DNA of 64,000 bases from Heterobasidion occidentale (taxonomy: Eukaryota > Basidiomycota > Agaricomycetes > Russulales > Bondarzewiaceae), in NCBI GenBank assembly GCA_039111635.1, contig JBCAQO010000004.1, positions 372,001 to 436,000 of the forward strand. The letters run 5' to 3'. Numbering within the stretch: position 1 is the stretch's first letter; each line of letters starts with the position of its first letter. A program made the position numbers and the translations under genes. Positions 11,995-26,700 of this stretch are shown one piece after another. The notes under the pieces are model-generated. The model made no database searches. It saw only the letters and a program-made list of their open reading frames with translations, and was not told where the DNA came from.

Positions 11995-12224
11995 TCCTGC
12001 CAGTGCCAGTGCCAGTGCCAGTGCTTTGCATAACTACTTACTTACGCTTTCAGTTCAGCTCGGTGCGGACTCGAATCTGTGGATGCTTCTTGTTTTTATT
12101 CGCTCATCATTGGGGCGGACGTGCCTAGCGCTCATGCTCATCTTATTCAACTGAACAAAACTCAGGAAGGGTGGAAAATAGTCTATAAGGCGACACGCGA
12201 TAATAAGTAGGCGATGCGGAGGTG

Positions 12225-14622
<2,398 letters not shown>

Positions 14623-14782
14623 AAGAGAGACAGAGCAATGACGGCGACTACTGAAGCATCCAGCGGTGAAAGCAATCGTCGGGCTTGGTCGGGTTGGAGT
14701 AACTTACCGTTCCTTCAACTCGCCGGCTCGAGTCGCGTCCTCGACAGTTTGTTTGGTCCTTGTTTGGTCCTAATAGCAGCCC

Positions 14783-16449
14783 ATGTCCTCTTCGTTCACC
14801 ACCGCCACCATCCCCACGGCGGATCCATACGACCCTTCGAGCAAAGAGTACAAGAAGGCGAGGCGGCAATATCACAAGACCACCAAAAACAGAGCGAAGG
14901 ACGTCGACGCGGACTGGACGCCGTTCAGAGCGAAGGAGAAGAAGTACAAGGCACGCTTCCCCCCACCAGATCTCTCTGATGTTCTCGACCTCGCGACCTT
15001 AGACCCGACAAGAGTCGAGGAGATCGCGAACGGCGGGTGGAAGGGACGACCAGATGCCGTCGAACATCGAGAAATACAGCTGAAGGGTGATGATAGAGGC
15101 AGGCACGCGAGGAAAGCGTATGCAGTGCCCCGCATACCTGGTGAGTCCCGCTCTGCACATCCTGTTCTCTCGAACTTACCTTTTTGGCATTGAGAATAGG
15201 CCTCGTTCTTCTTCCCTCGTTTGTCTCTCCTGAGACGCAACGGGACCTCGTACGCTGGTCTCTCCGCGACCACGCCCGACACCCGAACGCGACGAATCTC
15301 GACACGCACTACATCATCCCCGATCGCGGACTATGGAACTCGCTCATTCACACCCGCGAAAACAACCTTGAAGAAGAGATCGTCTATCCCCGCGCCTCCG
15401 CTCCCTCGCCTCCATCTTCATTCCCAGCATCCTCCACAGCAGCCTCGATCCCTGAACTCCCCGGCCCTCGTCAATTGATCTCCAACACCCCCGCATCCCC
15501 ATCAACATTCCCCCTCCTCTCCAGCACCCCAAAACTTCCCTCCTCCCCATCCGCTTCCCCCACCCCCTCCTGACATCCGCGATCATGCCCAAACTGCGCT
15601 GGGCGAATATCGGCTGGTTCTACCACTGGGGGACGAAGCAATACGACTTCGCCAAGGGAAAGCAACCCGTGAGCGATGCCTATCGGAACGTTTGCAAAGA
15701 TGCGGTGGAAAGCGTATACTGGGATGAGGTATTTCGTCGGGAAGACGTCGAGGGATGGGGTGAGGAGGGTCCGGATTGGCATACTTGGAAAGACAGCTAC
15801 GGTGAGTTTCCTCGTGCTATCTGCTCACGATCGTGCTGTACCAAATAACATACCCGACGATATCAGAACCCGACGCCGGAATTGTGAACTTCTACCAAAC
15901 GCGGGACACGCTCATGGCGCACGTCGACCGCTCGGAAGTGTGTGCGACGTCGCCGCTAGTGTCTATCTCGTCAGTGTCGCTCTCCCTTTGACACCCGACT
16001 GACAGACTGACATTACTCTCTGCCTTTTCCATCCACCCGTCCGCGCAGTCTCGGCAATGCTGCCGTATTCCTCATCGGAGGCCTCACGCGCGATGTCGAG
16101 CCCGTCCCTATCCTTCTCCGTTCCGGCGATGTGGTCATCATGTCCGGCCCAGCGTGTCGACGCGCATATCACGGTACGCTCTTCTCCCTCAACCCGCTCA
16201 TCAAATAGCTCTGAACGGCCCCAAGGTGTGCCCAGAATTTTAGAAAATACGCTTCCCGTGCATCTTCAAACGCTACCAGCCGACGACGCGTCCGAGGTCG
16301 AAAATCGCGACACGGCCGTGGTAGAGCGGGATCGAGAGTGGGCGCCATATGCGGAGTACATGCGGACGGCGAGGATCAACGTGAATGTGCGGCAGGTGTT
16401 TCCTAAAGGATTCGACCCCGGCCTCGACGTTCCTGTTCCACAGTGCTAG
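14783..16449 (+). CDS. AlkB-type dioxygenase, ALKBH1-like
   Basis: This is a Fe(II)/2-oxoglutarate nucleic-acid demethylase of the ALKBH1 group, whose members act on tRNA or DNA methyl groups. Landmarks in order are MSSSFTTATIPTADPYDPSS, GLVLLPSFVSPETQRDLVRW, MPKLRWANIGWFYHWGTKQY, the iron-binding HVDRSE, SLGNAAVFLIGGLTRD, LLRSGDVVIMSG, YHGVPRILENTLP with the distal His, and ARINVNVRQV, the 2-oxoglutarate-binding R-x-N-x-x-x-R (the usual Thr is Asn here). The YHG/VPR junction uses an intron at about 16172-16225. One base seems to be missing in the C-run near 15560-15570, between a proline-rich insert and PKLRW. Length and order otherwise match the family. Confidence 0.88.
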
Positions 16450-16701
16450 CTTAGTCGTGCGTCTATATAATGTATCTCTACTGCACGGTGTCTGTATCCA
16501 GTACTTCTCTTACTACCGTCGACTACCCATCAAGGCTCAGTACCATCATTGCCAGCCATTCGCTGAGCTTTCCTACAAGCAATTGGGCAATTATGTCCAC
16601 CCGGCCAACTTACGTCCTTCCGTACAAACGCTTCCAACACCCGCCGCGCGCACAAAATCCGATCCTACACCCAGTGCACCAAGTCGTATACAGTGGTTAT
16701 T

Positions 16702-16725
16702 GTCCCCTTCGGGGTGACATACGAA

Positions 16726-16756
<31 letters not shown>

Positions 16757-16822
16757 GGCCCCTGCACAAGGATGACACGCTTTCCCAGAGTGGTAGACCT
16801 ACGGATCTCAATATTTATTTTT
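16702..16822 (+). ncRNA. U6 spliceosomal RNA, copy 2
   Basis: A second U6 gene, identical to the copy at 8601-8721 over 121 nt except for A at 16805 in place of G. It has the GUCCCCUUCGGGGUGAC 5' hairpin, the ACAGAGA box, the AGC triad, the internal stem-loop region and a T-rich stop. The single change turns the 3' stem AGACC/GGUCU into AGACC/GAUCU, with one C-A mismatch. A GTATAC motif lies about 18 bp upstream, but upstream sequence is otherwise unlike copy 1. It stands between the AlkB gene and a convergent kinase gene. Confidence 0.92.
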
Positions 16823-16988
16823 GTCTGATTCCTAATCATTGACAAGCGACAGAAGGTGGATTCTCACTTTGATAATTTCAGGAGTTCACACGTTTGCTCA
16901 AGCATCTGAGGATTGAAAAAGAGTTTATATAGTGCAGTGAGTGAACGAATCGTAGGTCATGGTATATAAAGGTGCCTGCACCCAGGCA

Positions 16989-18197
16989 TTAAGCAGCTAC
17001 CACAGGAACCTCCATGTTGTCCCCCGAAGGAAGTGAAAAGCCGTCGGCGTGGTCTATCTTAATGGCTTCCAACTTCGCACAAACCTCAGGGAGGCAAGCC
17101 ATGGGAGTCTGTGGAGTGGGGGGATCCGAAGCCGAAGGACCAGAAAAGATAAGCGAAGGCGCGGTTTCGTAGCATGAAGCTTCAGCCGAGTCTAACAGGC
17201 CCGCTTTGTTCGCGCAGTCCTCAGCGACGCGTCGCACGCGCTCAGACGCGCCGAGGATGTCCTCGTCGGACATGAAAAACGTCTCGACCTTGAGCACCTC
17301 CTCGCGGAGCTCGAAGAGCTCGATGCGGGTTGCGGGGTTTGCGGCAAGAACGCGTCGGAGGATCGCGTCTGCCTCTTGCGAGAGCGGGTAGCGGTCGCGG
17401 AAGAAGTCGGGATCGCGTACGTATTGCATGAAGTCGGCGTCGTCGGGGTGCGCGACGCGCCAGGGGTGGCGGCCCGTGAGCATGTAGACAAGGACGAATG
17501 CCTAGCGCCCAGATGTCGAACTTCGCGCTGGAGAAGGGGATACGCGTAACCGATTCGTCGCGCGATTCTACGAAAGTTCACATAAAGATCAGGATCATTA
17601 AAGGTTAGTAAAGATAGAGGGCCAACTTACCAGGGCTTGTGTAGCTCCTGGACCCAAGGCCAAAGTCCTCTGTATATATTTGAGTGGTAGCCAAGCCAAA
17701 GTCTGCGAGGGAGACCTCCGAGCCGTCTTCGGAGCATAGCATGTTGCCTGGTTTCAGGTCGCGATGGTAAACCCCTTTATCGTGGCAGGACTCAACGGCG
17801 TCGATGAGCTGAACGAAGACCTGCTTCATCAGCTCGTCCTTCCGATAGTATAGGCACCGGTCGGCGATGGAAGACATCAAGTCTCCAGAGGTCCAGAGGT
17901 CCATCACGATGTAGATGTAGCCCCTGTCCTCAAGGACACGGTGGACGTGGACGATATTACGAGGGCCGAGGACGAGCTGGTGCAGCTGTGCCTCGTGCTT
18001 TTGAGATTCGGCTAGCTTGGAGCCAGCCTTGAACTTCTTGACGCACTTCACGGCATACTCGGTGGGGGTGAGTGGGGATGTGAGGGTGCGGTAGACGACG
18101 GCGAAAGCCCCTGAGCCCAGTTTCTCAACGAGACGGAGAGAGCCGTTGCAATAGAGCAGCCAGTAAAGTCGGGGATGATATCGCTGATGCGAGGCAT
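16989..18197 (-). CDS. serine/threonine kinase, Ran1(Pat1)/Vhs1-like
   Basis: A single-domain kinase resembling the fission-yeast Ran1/Pat1 and budding-yeast Vhs1/Sks1 group, regulators of meiosis entry, cell cycle and nutrient response. Visible elements are the Gly loop LGSGAFAVVY, the lysine in EYAVKCVKKFK, the catalytic loop YHRDLKPGNML, SLADFGLATT, the activation segment SRSYTSPESRDESVTR (the family's early GSxxYTSP form) and MLTGRHPW. The C-terminal tail of about 100 residues is acidic and Ser/Pro-rich. An intron separates YTSP from ESRDE. The frame breaks by one base near 18160 (DFTG to LLYCNGSLRLVEK) and near 17500 (DIWALG to FVLVYMLTG). Its start faces the CK1-like kinase across 375 bp. 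Confidence 0.82.
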
Positions 18198-18572
18198 GAT
18201 GGGTATTGGTGAATAACAAGTGCGATCAACGCAGGTCAAGTAAATGGGTATTGTGTGATGATGCTGGGAGTAGAGGAAGAGGACCGATTAAGAATTTTTG
18301 CCGCGCATCATGTCTTTATATACTCTGCTGCATATGGTCTCGCGGATGTCTTACAGTAACATGGAACAGGGTCGGACGATGGTATGGAGTCGGCGGCTGG
18401 AACTCTCCAACGCGAGGCGTAGGAATAACGTGATTAGCTGTCTCAATCACGAGAGGTAAATTCCCACGCCGACTCGTGTCTTACTCGTGCCACTGTCCGC
18501 GACAAGGCTGTAGCCCCACAGCAGTAAGTCGTGACATCTCCATTCATCTTGAACTGTTGATAGTATATACTG
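18198..18572. promoter_or_regulatory. shared upstream region of two divergent kinase genes
   Basis: This 375-bp stretch lies between the starts of the minus-strand Ran1-like kinase and the plus-strand CK1-like kinase. It must hold both promoters. No reading frame in it is convincing, and I cannot name specific factor sites. Confidence 0.5.
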
Positions 18573-20598
18573 ATGACCACGTCTACCGGCAGCACATATC
18601 GACTGGAAGTCGAGATTGGAGTTGGTAGTTTCGTGAGTGATATTGTTTCCGATGAAGCGTGGGATTGATTGACAGTGATCACAATTGCAGGGCTTCGTCT
18701 TCAAAGCGGAAGATATTTCGACTGGACGCGTCGTTGCACTCAAGAAGTCTAGAACATCTCTCAAAGTCCAGCGAACTATCCTTCAGCATGAAGCTCGTGT
18801 ATTGGCGCTTGTTGCTGGACATCCTTCCATTCCCACTGCCTTTGCTTACGGGCGATTCGAACACTTCGAGTATCTGGCTTTGGAGCTGCTCGATGAATGC
18901 CTCGGAAGCATCGTACCTGCCCAGAAGGCGAGGCTGTCTCTCAAGTCTGTCTCTCATATTGCCGATCAATTGGTATGCGTTAGCTCGAGCCTTAGTGAAA
19001 CGATGTATTGACTACTGTTGTCACAGCTCTCCGCTTTAGAACACATACATAAACATCGCATTATTCATCGCGACATTAAGCCAACAATGTCATGGTCAAC
19101 GAAGACTTCTCCGTCATACATCTGATCGACTTTGGAATTGCGCGGCCGTGTCCAGTGGGCGAGCCAAAGACTCTCGATATTTTCAGTGAGCGCAGTAATG
19201 TCATCGGTACACTTAGATGGGCCAGTATCAATGCACATCACGGTATAGGTCAGTAGTCTTTGATTTGTAAAGGACCACGCTCATCGTGTATTTTCAAAGA
19301 CCTCGGTCCTCGCGACGATCTAGAATCACTTGCTTACACGCTTCTCTTTGTGCTACGCGGAGAACTTCCCTGGCAGGAACATTGCTTCAGAGGGACAATT
19401 TTTGGCAGGTACGCTCACATTCGGGAGAAAAAGCGTGCTTGGACGGGATCAAGACTAGCTGAAGGTCATCACCCCGTGTTCGGCCAGCTTCTAGACTACG
19501 CGCGCGGTTTGGAATTTCACGAGACCATTGATTATGGGCGCTTTCGCGCACAGCTTCAAGATCTTAAAAAAACGGCTAATCATGACGACACGGACGTAGA
19601 AGGTAACTACACTATGTCATCTCGTTGCAATCATCTCTCTCATACTCGCCTAACTAGCTTCGACGGAATCGGCGATGAGTCCAGATCACAAAGCCACTAA
19701 TAAATGCCCCGTCGAGGTGGGGCAGCTCATACTCGTCCAAATCGTGTCGCGGACGTCGATTGAAGGATACAGCATGGAGGCCAATGACCGGTCATACTGG
19801 CACGACCCTGCGCTGTCTTCTGAAGAATGGCGTACTTCTGCCAGGCCGGCAATCGTCATCGGCTTTCAACTTGATCTTTCGACGTCTCTCTATAAGATCC
19901 ACGTTGTTTCGCTTGGCCATGGCATTCCAGCGGATGGAATTCTAACCGTCCCGGTTTCGATTTCTCCACTATCTTCAGATGATGCCGGCACCGCAATTGT
20001 CCCAGAACCTGCATGGCCGAAGGCAGACACATACTGCTATGCATTCCCTCGTGCTAATTGGTTTTACTGCCTTCCCAACCAGGTGCGGAAAATCCAGTGA
20101 TACACTCGTACCGAAATCTGAATGTGCCTTCAAGACAATATCACCTGCGCATTGGATGATCGATGCAACAGACGTCCGAATTCTTGAGGAGAAGCTTGCG
20201 GTGCCACCAGACTTCTTACATTGGGCCGAGACGACAGACGACGCCGATGTACGCCATGATATGCGGATGAAGAAATAGACTTCTATGTCCACGTCGCAAC
20301 GCTTGGTCCATCGGATCTCGAATCAAGGGACGGGGACGATCCTATCGAATGGAGCGAGGGACGTGGTTGGTTTGACGAGCGCGTGAAGATTGCAAGGCGG
20401 CGAGTTTGGGACAATGGCCGCAACTGGACTACTTCAAGCGATGACACCGATAGCAGAGGGATAGGGATATCGGACGTGACGGACAGCTATGACGAGTGGG
20501 ACCGTTCTCTGTGGGAGGCTCGACAGCGCGAGAGGGATCAGTCATTGACTCTAGACCAGATCAGCAACAGATTGCTTTTGGGAAACTTGCGGACATAG
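18573..20598 (+). CDS. CK1-like protein kinase with C-terminal extension
   Basis: The N-terminal half is a casein-kinase-1-like domain of a type multiplied in Agaricomycetes. Exon 1 reads MTTSTGSTYRLEVEIGVGSF and joins GFVFKAEDISTGRVVALKK through an intron. The catalytic loop IIHRDIKP is followed by the DFG region IHLIDFGIARPCPVGEPKTL, then GTLRWASINAHHG and DDLESLAYTLLFVLRGELPW, all CK1 landmarks. The C-terminal half, after an intron near 19602-19655, has no known domain. It includes PVEVGQLILVQIVSRTSIEG and EEWRTSARPAIVIGFQLD, which could form a small beta-rich domain. Single-base breaks lie near 19083 (inside the RDIKPNN motif), 20090 and 20262. Substrates are unknown. Confidence 0.75.
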
Positions 20599-20791
20599 CT
20601 GAAGTCGTTTAGATACTCGCGTTCAGGATTTTCCAGCATTAACAGTGGATATTCTCCGAGGCATATTTATATCCGTACTGCACGATTGTATCAATAGTAG
20701 TGGAAAGGATTTTGCCCAAGAACCACCAGTACCAACTTGACGCGTGCCAGATTCGTCCATAGGTTCCTGTCTTCCAACCACCACATCCAAA

Positions 20792-22203
20792 ATGTTGCAC
20801 TCGACGACGTCTATGGGATCTTTCGATATCGTCAAATATTCTAGGTCTTACCCTCCCTCGTCAATTGCTGGCTCCGAATCTCAGGCTAGTCAGCGAACAC
20901 CTGCACCCCAGCCTGACTGGCAGCACTTCTTCAACCCTCTTATGCGCCTCGTTCTTGATATCACAAAATCTGAGCGTGGTGAATTGGAGTCTGTCAGGCT
21001 CAGGATTCTCTGGTATATGGATGGTGGCCCGGCGCCCGCCAACGATGCCATGGACATCGACCAGCGCGATCCTGTCGTCTTTGTGAGTATCGCTGACATT
21101 GACTGGTGCATATATGCGCGCCGTTTTAACTCTGTATACGGTGTACGGTGCTTTTAATTAATCAGGAGGACTTGGATCTTCTGTCTTTTTCTTCTCTGCC
21201 TTCGTTTGGCGCCACTGTGCATGGTCCCCCTCTCAGGGCGGCCTACCGCGATTCTGTCGTCATGATTCGGTACCTCCATCGTCGTGACAGCGCGACACCT
21301 GCCGGTGTGAGTATGCGAAGATCGCTCAGCGTCGCGTATTCGACGCCCCCCTCACTTATGGATATACCCAGGCTTTCCGGCGATTCCAGATAAACTTTCA
21401 GTCTCCGGATGCAGCATCGCAGTTCATCGACGGCATCCGTGTTGTGTGCCCGTGTAAAGAAAACGGTGCTCCTGCGCCTACCTCTGCGCCTGCTCGTAAC
21501 TTGAACCCGACCATGTCGCTGGCTCCGAAGCTACGCGCTATTGCACCTCGACCAACTGCGCTCTTGAGAGGACCATCCACCGACACTCAGCCTGACCACG
21601 CCCCTAGCTCCTCCAGTTCTGGGCTCTCGGTCACCTCGTTTAGCTTTGGCCGTGATCCCGCATCACGGTTCTCATCTCTGCCTCTGGATAGCTCTTCCCA
21701 GCTCTCGTCTGCTCTTCCGTCTCCTAATCACTTGGCCAGGACGAACTCTACTTTGCGCTTGAACTCCGGGGCCACGGTTCCGCAGGTCTCTGAGGTCGGG
21801 AGAAATAAAGCAAGGGACATCTCCAGTCTGGTGCAAGGCCTGCATCCTAGCTCGTCCCTTCCGCCGTCGTCTCCTCCATCTTCATCTGCTCCCGGTCATG
21901 ACGCATCGATGCCTCCGCCACCTGTGCCTGTAGCCTCGTCTGATTCTAGGGAACGAGCATCCACAGAGCCCAGTCAGGTATTTCGGAGACGCGACGGTCG
22001 TTGTTCCTATCTTCCTTGCGTGAGACATCTGAACTATACAAACTCTCGCGCTCAGAGCTAGAGCCTTGTCAATGACGTCGTCAGGCAGCCAGGGTTCGCC
22101 CAATTAGTAAGTCTATGGTTTTGAACGAAAATCAGCTCAATCTATGTCGTAGCTCGAGAACCTCGATACGCTGTGGGTAGCGAAAGGATTTGTTGCCCAT
22201 TGA
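20792..22203 (+). CDS. REC114: Rec114/Rec7-like meiotic recombination protein
   Basis: The N-terminal part (FDIVKYSRSYPPS, PDWQHFFNPLMRLVLDI, SFGATVHGPPLRAAYRDSVV, FRRFQINFQSPDAASQFIDG and RVVCPC) has the layout of the PH-like domain of Rec114 proteins. These promote meiotic double-strand breaks with Mei4 and Spo11. A long Ser/Pro-rich linker follows. The C-terminus, ETSELYKLSRSELEALVNDV, then PGFAQL, an intron and LENLDTLWVAKGFVAH, matches the short conserved C-terminal helix motif of Rec114, which binds Mei4. The start is MLHSTTSMGSFDIV; an ATG 21 bases later is possible. I assign the family by pattern of conserved blocks, not by search. It ends 296 bp from the convergent ATP12 stop. Confidence 0.6.
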
Positions 22204-22499
22204 GCGATCTCGGGATAGCTGCGGACGATGTGAGCGCCAGTGGCATAGACGTCTGCGTACCTCGGTTCGTTAGCTGTTTTGAGGTCGCCGATGAGCGAAG
22301 GCAGAGATATAATAGGTGCGTCACATTCCATCAAGTAAACATCGTTTCAAAGCATCGATGATTCTCGATACTCGCAACACTCGATCCTGACCTTCGAAGT
22401 CGAGCAGAGGAGAGGGCTACGGGAATATGTCCTTCAACAATGCATGAAGCCGCATATATAATCATGACGGTCAGCGAAGAGCAGGTCAATTGTGGGCTT

Positions 22500-23633
22500 C
22501 TAAAGGTTGGACAGCAGACAGGCAGCACTTGCTACGTGGCGCCTGACATCGTGATAGTCTACATCGTGCGCTATTCATACATAGATTGAGATGTGAGATT
22601 GAGGGCGAAAGGTGTGTGCGGGACTTACAATCTTCTACTTCACCCCATCGCTCTATTTGACTAGATACTTCTACCTGCGTGGCAGCGCAGCTTGCTCCGC
22701 AGTGATATGTTTGTGCACCAGTGCGAATGCAATGATGAAAGACTTGGTAGTGTAGGTGGCCCGCTCCATGGCTTTCCAAAGGAGGTTAGTCATACGGATG
22801 TATTGCCTCTGACTGGAATTCGCCACGTACCTGCCATTTGCCAAGGATCGAACTTACTCATCACTTCGTCAAATTTTTGTTTCGTCTCTTTGGCTGGGCA
22901 TAGAATAGGACGGAGTCAAAAGTCTTGATTTCGACGTTGAACTCCGAGCGGGCCCAGTCTAACAAGGGGATCCAGTGCTCGTCTTGCAGACGGACCAAAG
23001 GTGGAGGGTCATCTTGGTGGAAGCTGGGAGTCTTGAGATGAATGGGCGAGCGTGAAGTAAAATTGGGCGCACCATATTGTATCGGTATCGAGATACTTCA
23101 GAAGGGCTGCGCGAGTCTCTGCGCGAGTAGTCTCATCTCCCATGGCGTCGATTGCACGGGCAGTGAGCGAAGTCTACAAAGCATGACATCGGTGGGGACG
23201 ATGATCGAAGCACTATGATACACACCATAGGAAGGGCATGGTGCTTCAAAACGGATGTCTGGTTCTCCCATTCTGAGGCAATCAAAGTCGCGACGAGTTT
23301 CTTGTGCTGTGGAACAAGGAGGGGGTGTCCGGACGGTGTCTTCAGAGCTCGGTTGTCCAAGGTCACTGTTAGAGAGTCTCCTCGTGGTTCGATGTTGACT
23401 GTCTTCCAGAACCGTTTGAGAGTGCCTCGGCACCTGATTTTGAGAGTTTAGATACAATGTCAACTGTACAAAGGCATAGATCATTCACGGTTCGTAGCGG
23501 TCACCGGAGCTCCTTCCGGAGGGATTGTGGACGTGGCAAAGCCCCTAGCGCGGTAGATGGATGGAGGGCTCCATATATGCCTCCTGCATGCAGAGTTGAA
23601 GAGCGGGGTGCGGCAGAGTCTTGCAGCTTGCAT
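22500..23633 (-). CDS. ATP12: ATP12, F1-ATPase assembly chaperone, mitochondrial
   Basis: Atp12 binds the F1 alpha subunit and is needed to assemble the catalytic sector of mitochondrial ATP synthase. The start MQAARLCRTPLFNSACRRHI is Arg-rich and acid-free, as expected of a presequence, and continues to RARGFATSTIPPEG. Core blocks are RFWKTVNIEPRGDSLTVTLD, NRALKTPSGHPLLVP, TSLTARAIDAMGDETTRAET, WIPLLDWARSEFNVEIKTFD, VEVSSQIERWGEVED and the terminal HDVDYHDVRRHVASAACLL. Several short introns fit, the last just before HDVDYHD. One-base breaks are seen near 23425 (TNRAEA to LKRFWKTV) and near 22693 (TAEQAAL to TQVEVSS). It is divergent from MSH3 with 126 bp between start codons. Confidence 0.9.
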
Positions 23634-23759
23634 GTGGGTGAAGACAAGTCGCAAAAGCGTGAGACGCGTCGATCAAGGCGCGTCGTCCGCTGAGTCGGTC
23701 GCGTCGCGTCTTCGTCATTACCGTCGCTGAGCACCAGACTTGTTTCGCATCCCACGTAC
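23634..23759. promoter_or_regulatory. bidirectional promoter, ATP12/MSH3
   Basis: Only 126 bp separate the start codons of ATP12 (minus) and MSH3 (plus), so both promoters and both 5' leaders must lie here. The segment is rich in CG steps and includes GTCGCGTCGCGTCTTCGTC near 23698-23716. No TATA box is evident. Confidence 0.6.
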
Positions 23760-26700
23760 ATGTCAACAAACAAAACACGAAAGGATGTCCACCTGAAACA
23801 ACCTGTGCTCTCTTCTTTCTTCCCTCAGGCGAGCCCAGCAGCACCAGTGCTGGCGAACACCATGCCGCAGGACATAGCAAACGAGCCGCCTCACCCATTG
23901 ACTTGACCATCTCCGATGACGATGCGCGACCGCCAAAGAAACAGAAGACCGTGGAACCATTATTTCTCCCAACGTCTCCGTCGCTTCACCCTGAAGCTGG
24001 CCCGTCACGCATTCCCGCAAGCGCTGGCATGCCCGAGCAGTGGCGATATGACCCGTCTTCGCCTGAGCAGCCTCCTCTTTCCTCAAAGGAAGAGCAAACG
24101 CAAAGCTGTCCGCGAAAAACTTTCGCAGAAGCTTGCACTGGAGAACAACCTGTTTCGCCAAAGTGCTACACAGTCAGAGGTTGCTGACGAGGAACAGGCT
24201 GAAAGCCAAGAGGAACCCGCTTCGAACAATGCGGAGGCTTCTGGGGATGAGTCTGACCCTCAGTTCAAGAACTTGCATGCCATGTTCAGTCTTCCATCAT
24301 CCAAGAGAGGGAAGAAGAAGGCTGGGCCAGCTAAACGCACCAGGGCGGTAGAGGAGATTGGTCCAAGAGGTCTCCCTTACACTGCGTTAGAGCAGCAGGT
24401 GAGTTCTGAGCTCGAAATTTCGTATTGTTTTTCATGGTCATCTTTCGTTCTGCAGGTTCGACGGCTCAAGGAGAAACATCCAGGGGTGCTTCTCATGATT
24501 GAGGTCGGCTACAAGTACAAATTCTTCGGTGAAGATGCCCAAGTAAGTTATTCTCAAGACTAACTCTAAAAAGGTTCTCACTATATCTCTAGATTGCTTC
24601 GAAAGAGCTGAGTATTGTATGCTATCCCGACCATAACTACCTGGTCGCGTCTGTTCCTGATCACCGCCGAGATATACATCTCAAAAAGTACTGCTCAAAT
24701 TTGTTTTGTTCGTCGGTTCGCTGTGTTTTCTTACAATACTGTAAACAGGCTTCTATCCAGAGGGCATAAGGTCGGCATTATTGAGCAGACCGAGACTGCC
24801 GCACTGAAGAAAGCGAGCGACAACCGCAATGCCCCCTTCGAGCGAGAACTAACCCATCTCTATACAGCTACTACGTGAGTCGGCCTCTCACAACCAGTAG
24901 TGCGGTTCTTGACGTCCTCTGATATGTATTACCAGATATGTCAATGAGATAGACTCTGTAGACGATGTGGACAAGTCCACCGCTCCTCTTCTAATGTGTT
25001 TGGTGGAAGAATCCCGCGGGGGTATGGGCGCTGACGAGAAAGTATGCATAGGCATGATTGTCATTTGCCCCAGTACCGGTGATGTCGTCCATGACGAGTT
25101 CATTGGTGAGCATGTTCACTGTCTCGTATGGAGCTCACAGTCAATAATCGTATTCAGACGGACACATGCGCACCGAAATTGAGGTGACTATTTCACTGTA
25201 CCAATCAGCAGAAGTCAAATTGAACGAGTCACATCAGACGCGGATGGTACACCTGAAGCCTGCTGAACTTCTGCTGCCTTCCAGGAAAATGAGCAGCCCC
25301 ACCGAGCGCATGCTTAACCATTTTGTTCAGTAGGAGGACGTATCCGCCTCCGAGATCCCTGAAAACTCACATGTCGTTGAGCAGACACGGGACGGGTGAC
25401 CACAAAATTCGAGTAGAAAGATACAAACATCCAATGTCCTACACTGATGCTTTCAAGTATGTGTCCGATTTCTACGCCCGGAAGCCAGAGTCAGGAATAG
25501 CCTCCCAAACCGTGGCCTCTGGTATGCCGTTTCTTCCTTCCGGCCTGACACAGAGCTAATTTCTTACTCTCTTTCCAGGAAAACTCATGGCGGGCGTCAC
25601 AGACTTTCCTCGCCAAGTCGTTGTCGCGCTTGCAGAGTGCATCAAATATCTGTCTGCATTTAACATCACAGACGCCCTACTGGCCACTGAATTTTACAGC
25701 ACATTTACGACCCGGACGCACATGCTATTGAATGGAAATACCCTCACGAACTTGTGAGTATTCGTTTCGCATTGCGCAATGCTAGTGTGCTAACGCTGAT
25801 CGCCAATACGCCCAAAGGGAAATATACCACAACGAAACAGATTTTACCATTAAAGGCTCTTTGATGTGGGTTTTGGATCACACGACGACGAAATTTGGAT
25901 CTAGGACTCCTACGAGATTGGGTTGGAAAGCCGTTGGTAGACAGGAGGTTAGCCGTGGGCTCTTCTTGATTCCAGTTTGGAATTTTTAGCTGCTGACTAC
26001 GTTTTGTCCAAAGCGCATTGCAAGAACGTATAGATGCTGTTGAAGAAATCATTGAGAGCCCATCCATGAAGTTGGTTCAACTGCGACAAGTCTTGAAAGG
26101 ATTGCCTGACCTAGCGAAGGGTCTGTGTCGTATTCAATACGGCAAAGTAGGTATTGCTCGAATTCACTCCTTACATTCGCATCGATGACATATTTCACAG
26201 TGCACTCCAAAAGAGCTCTCCGTTCTACTCCCGGCCTTCAACAAAGCCGCCGTTGCGTTTCATGCGGTAGATAGCCCAGCGGACGTTGGCTTCAATTCGC
26301 CTATTTTAAATAAAATCATGGCGGCGTTGCCTCGGCTGAGAGACCCTGTTCAAAACCTCATAGGCGAGATAAATTTGAGCGTGCAGCTGAGGGCAACAAG
26401 GCGTTGATGTGGACTGATTCCGAAAAATATCCCTCTGTCTCAGATGCTGACATAGGTATCCAGGCTGTGGAAATGGATTTAGCGGAGGAATTGAAGTCGA
26501 GTAAGTCCTCGGTACTCAGAATGCGTGATGTGCTGTCTTATCTCTTTGGTAGTCAGAAAGGTGCTTAGAAAGCCACGCATCGAGTGGACGACTGTCAAAG
26601 GTGATGAGGTTAGCTCTTGTTCGTGCATTCGCTATTGTAGTAGCTGACAACATGACAGTATCTGATCGAACTACCTACTGAAGAGCACGCAAAAGCTCCA

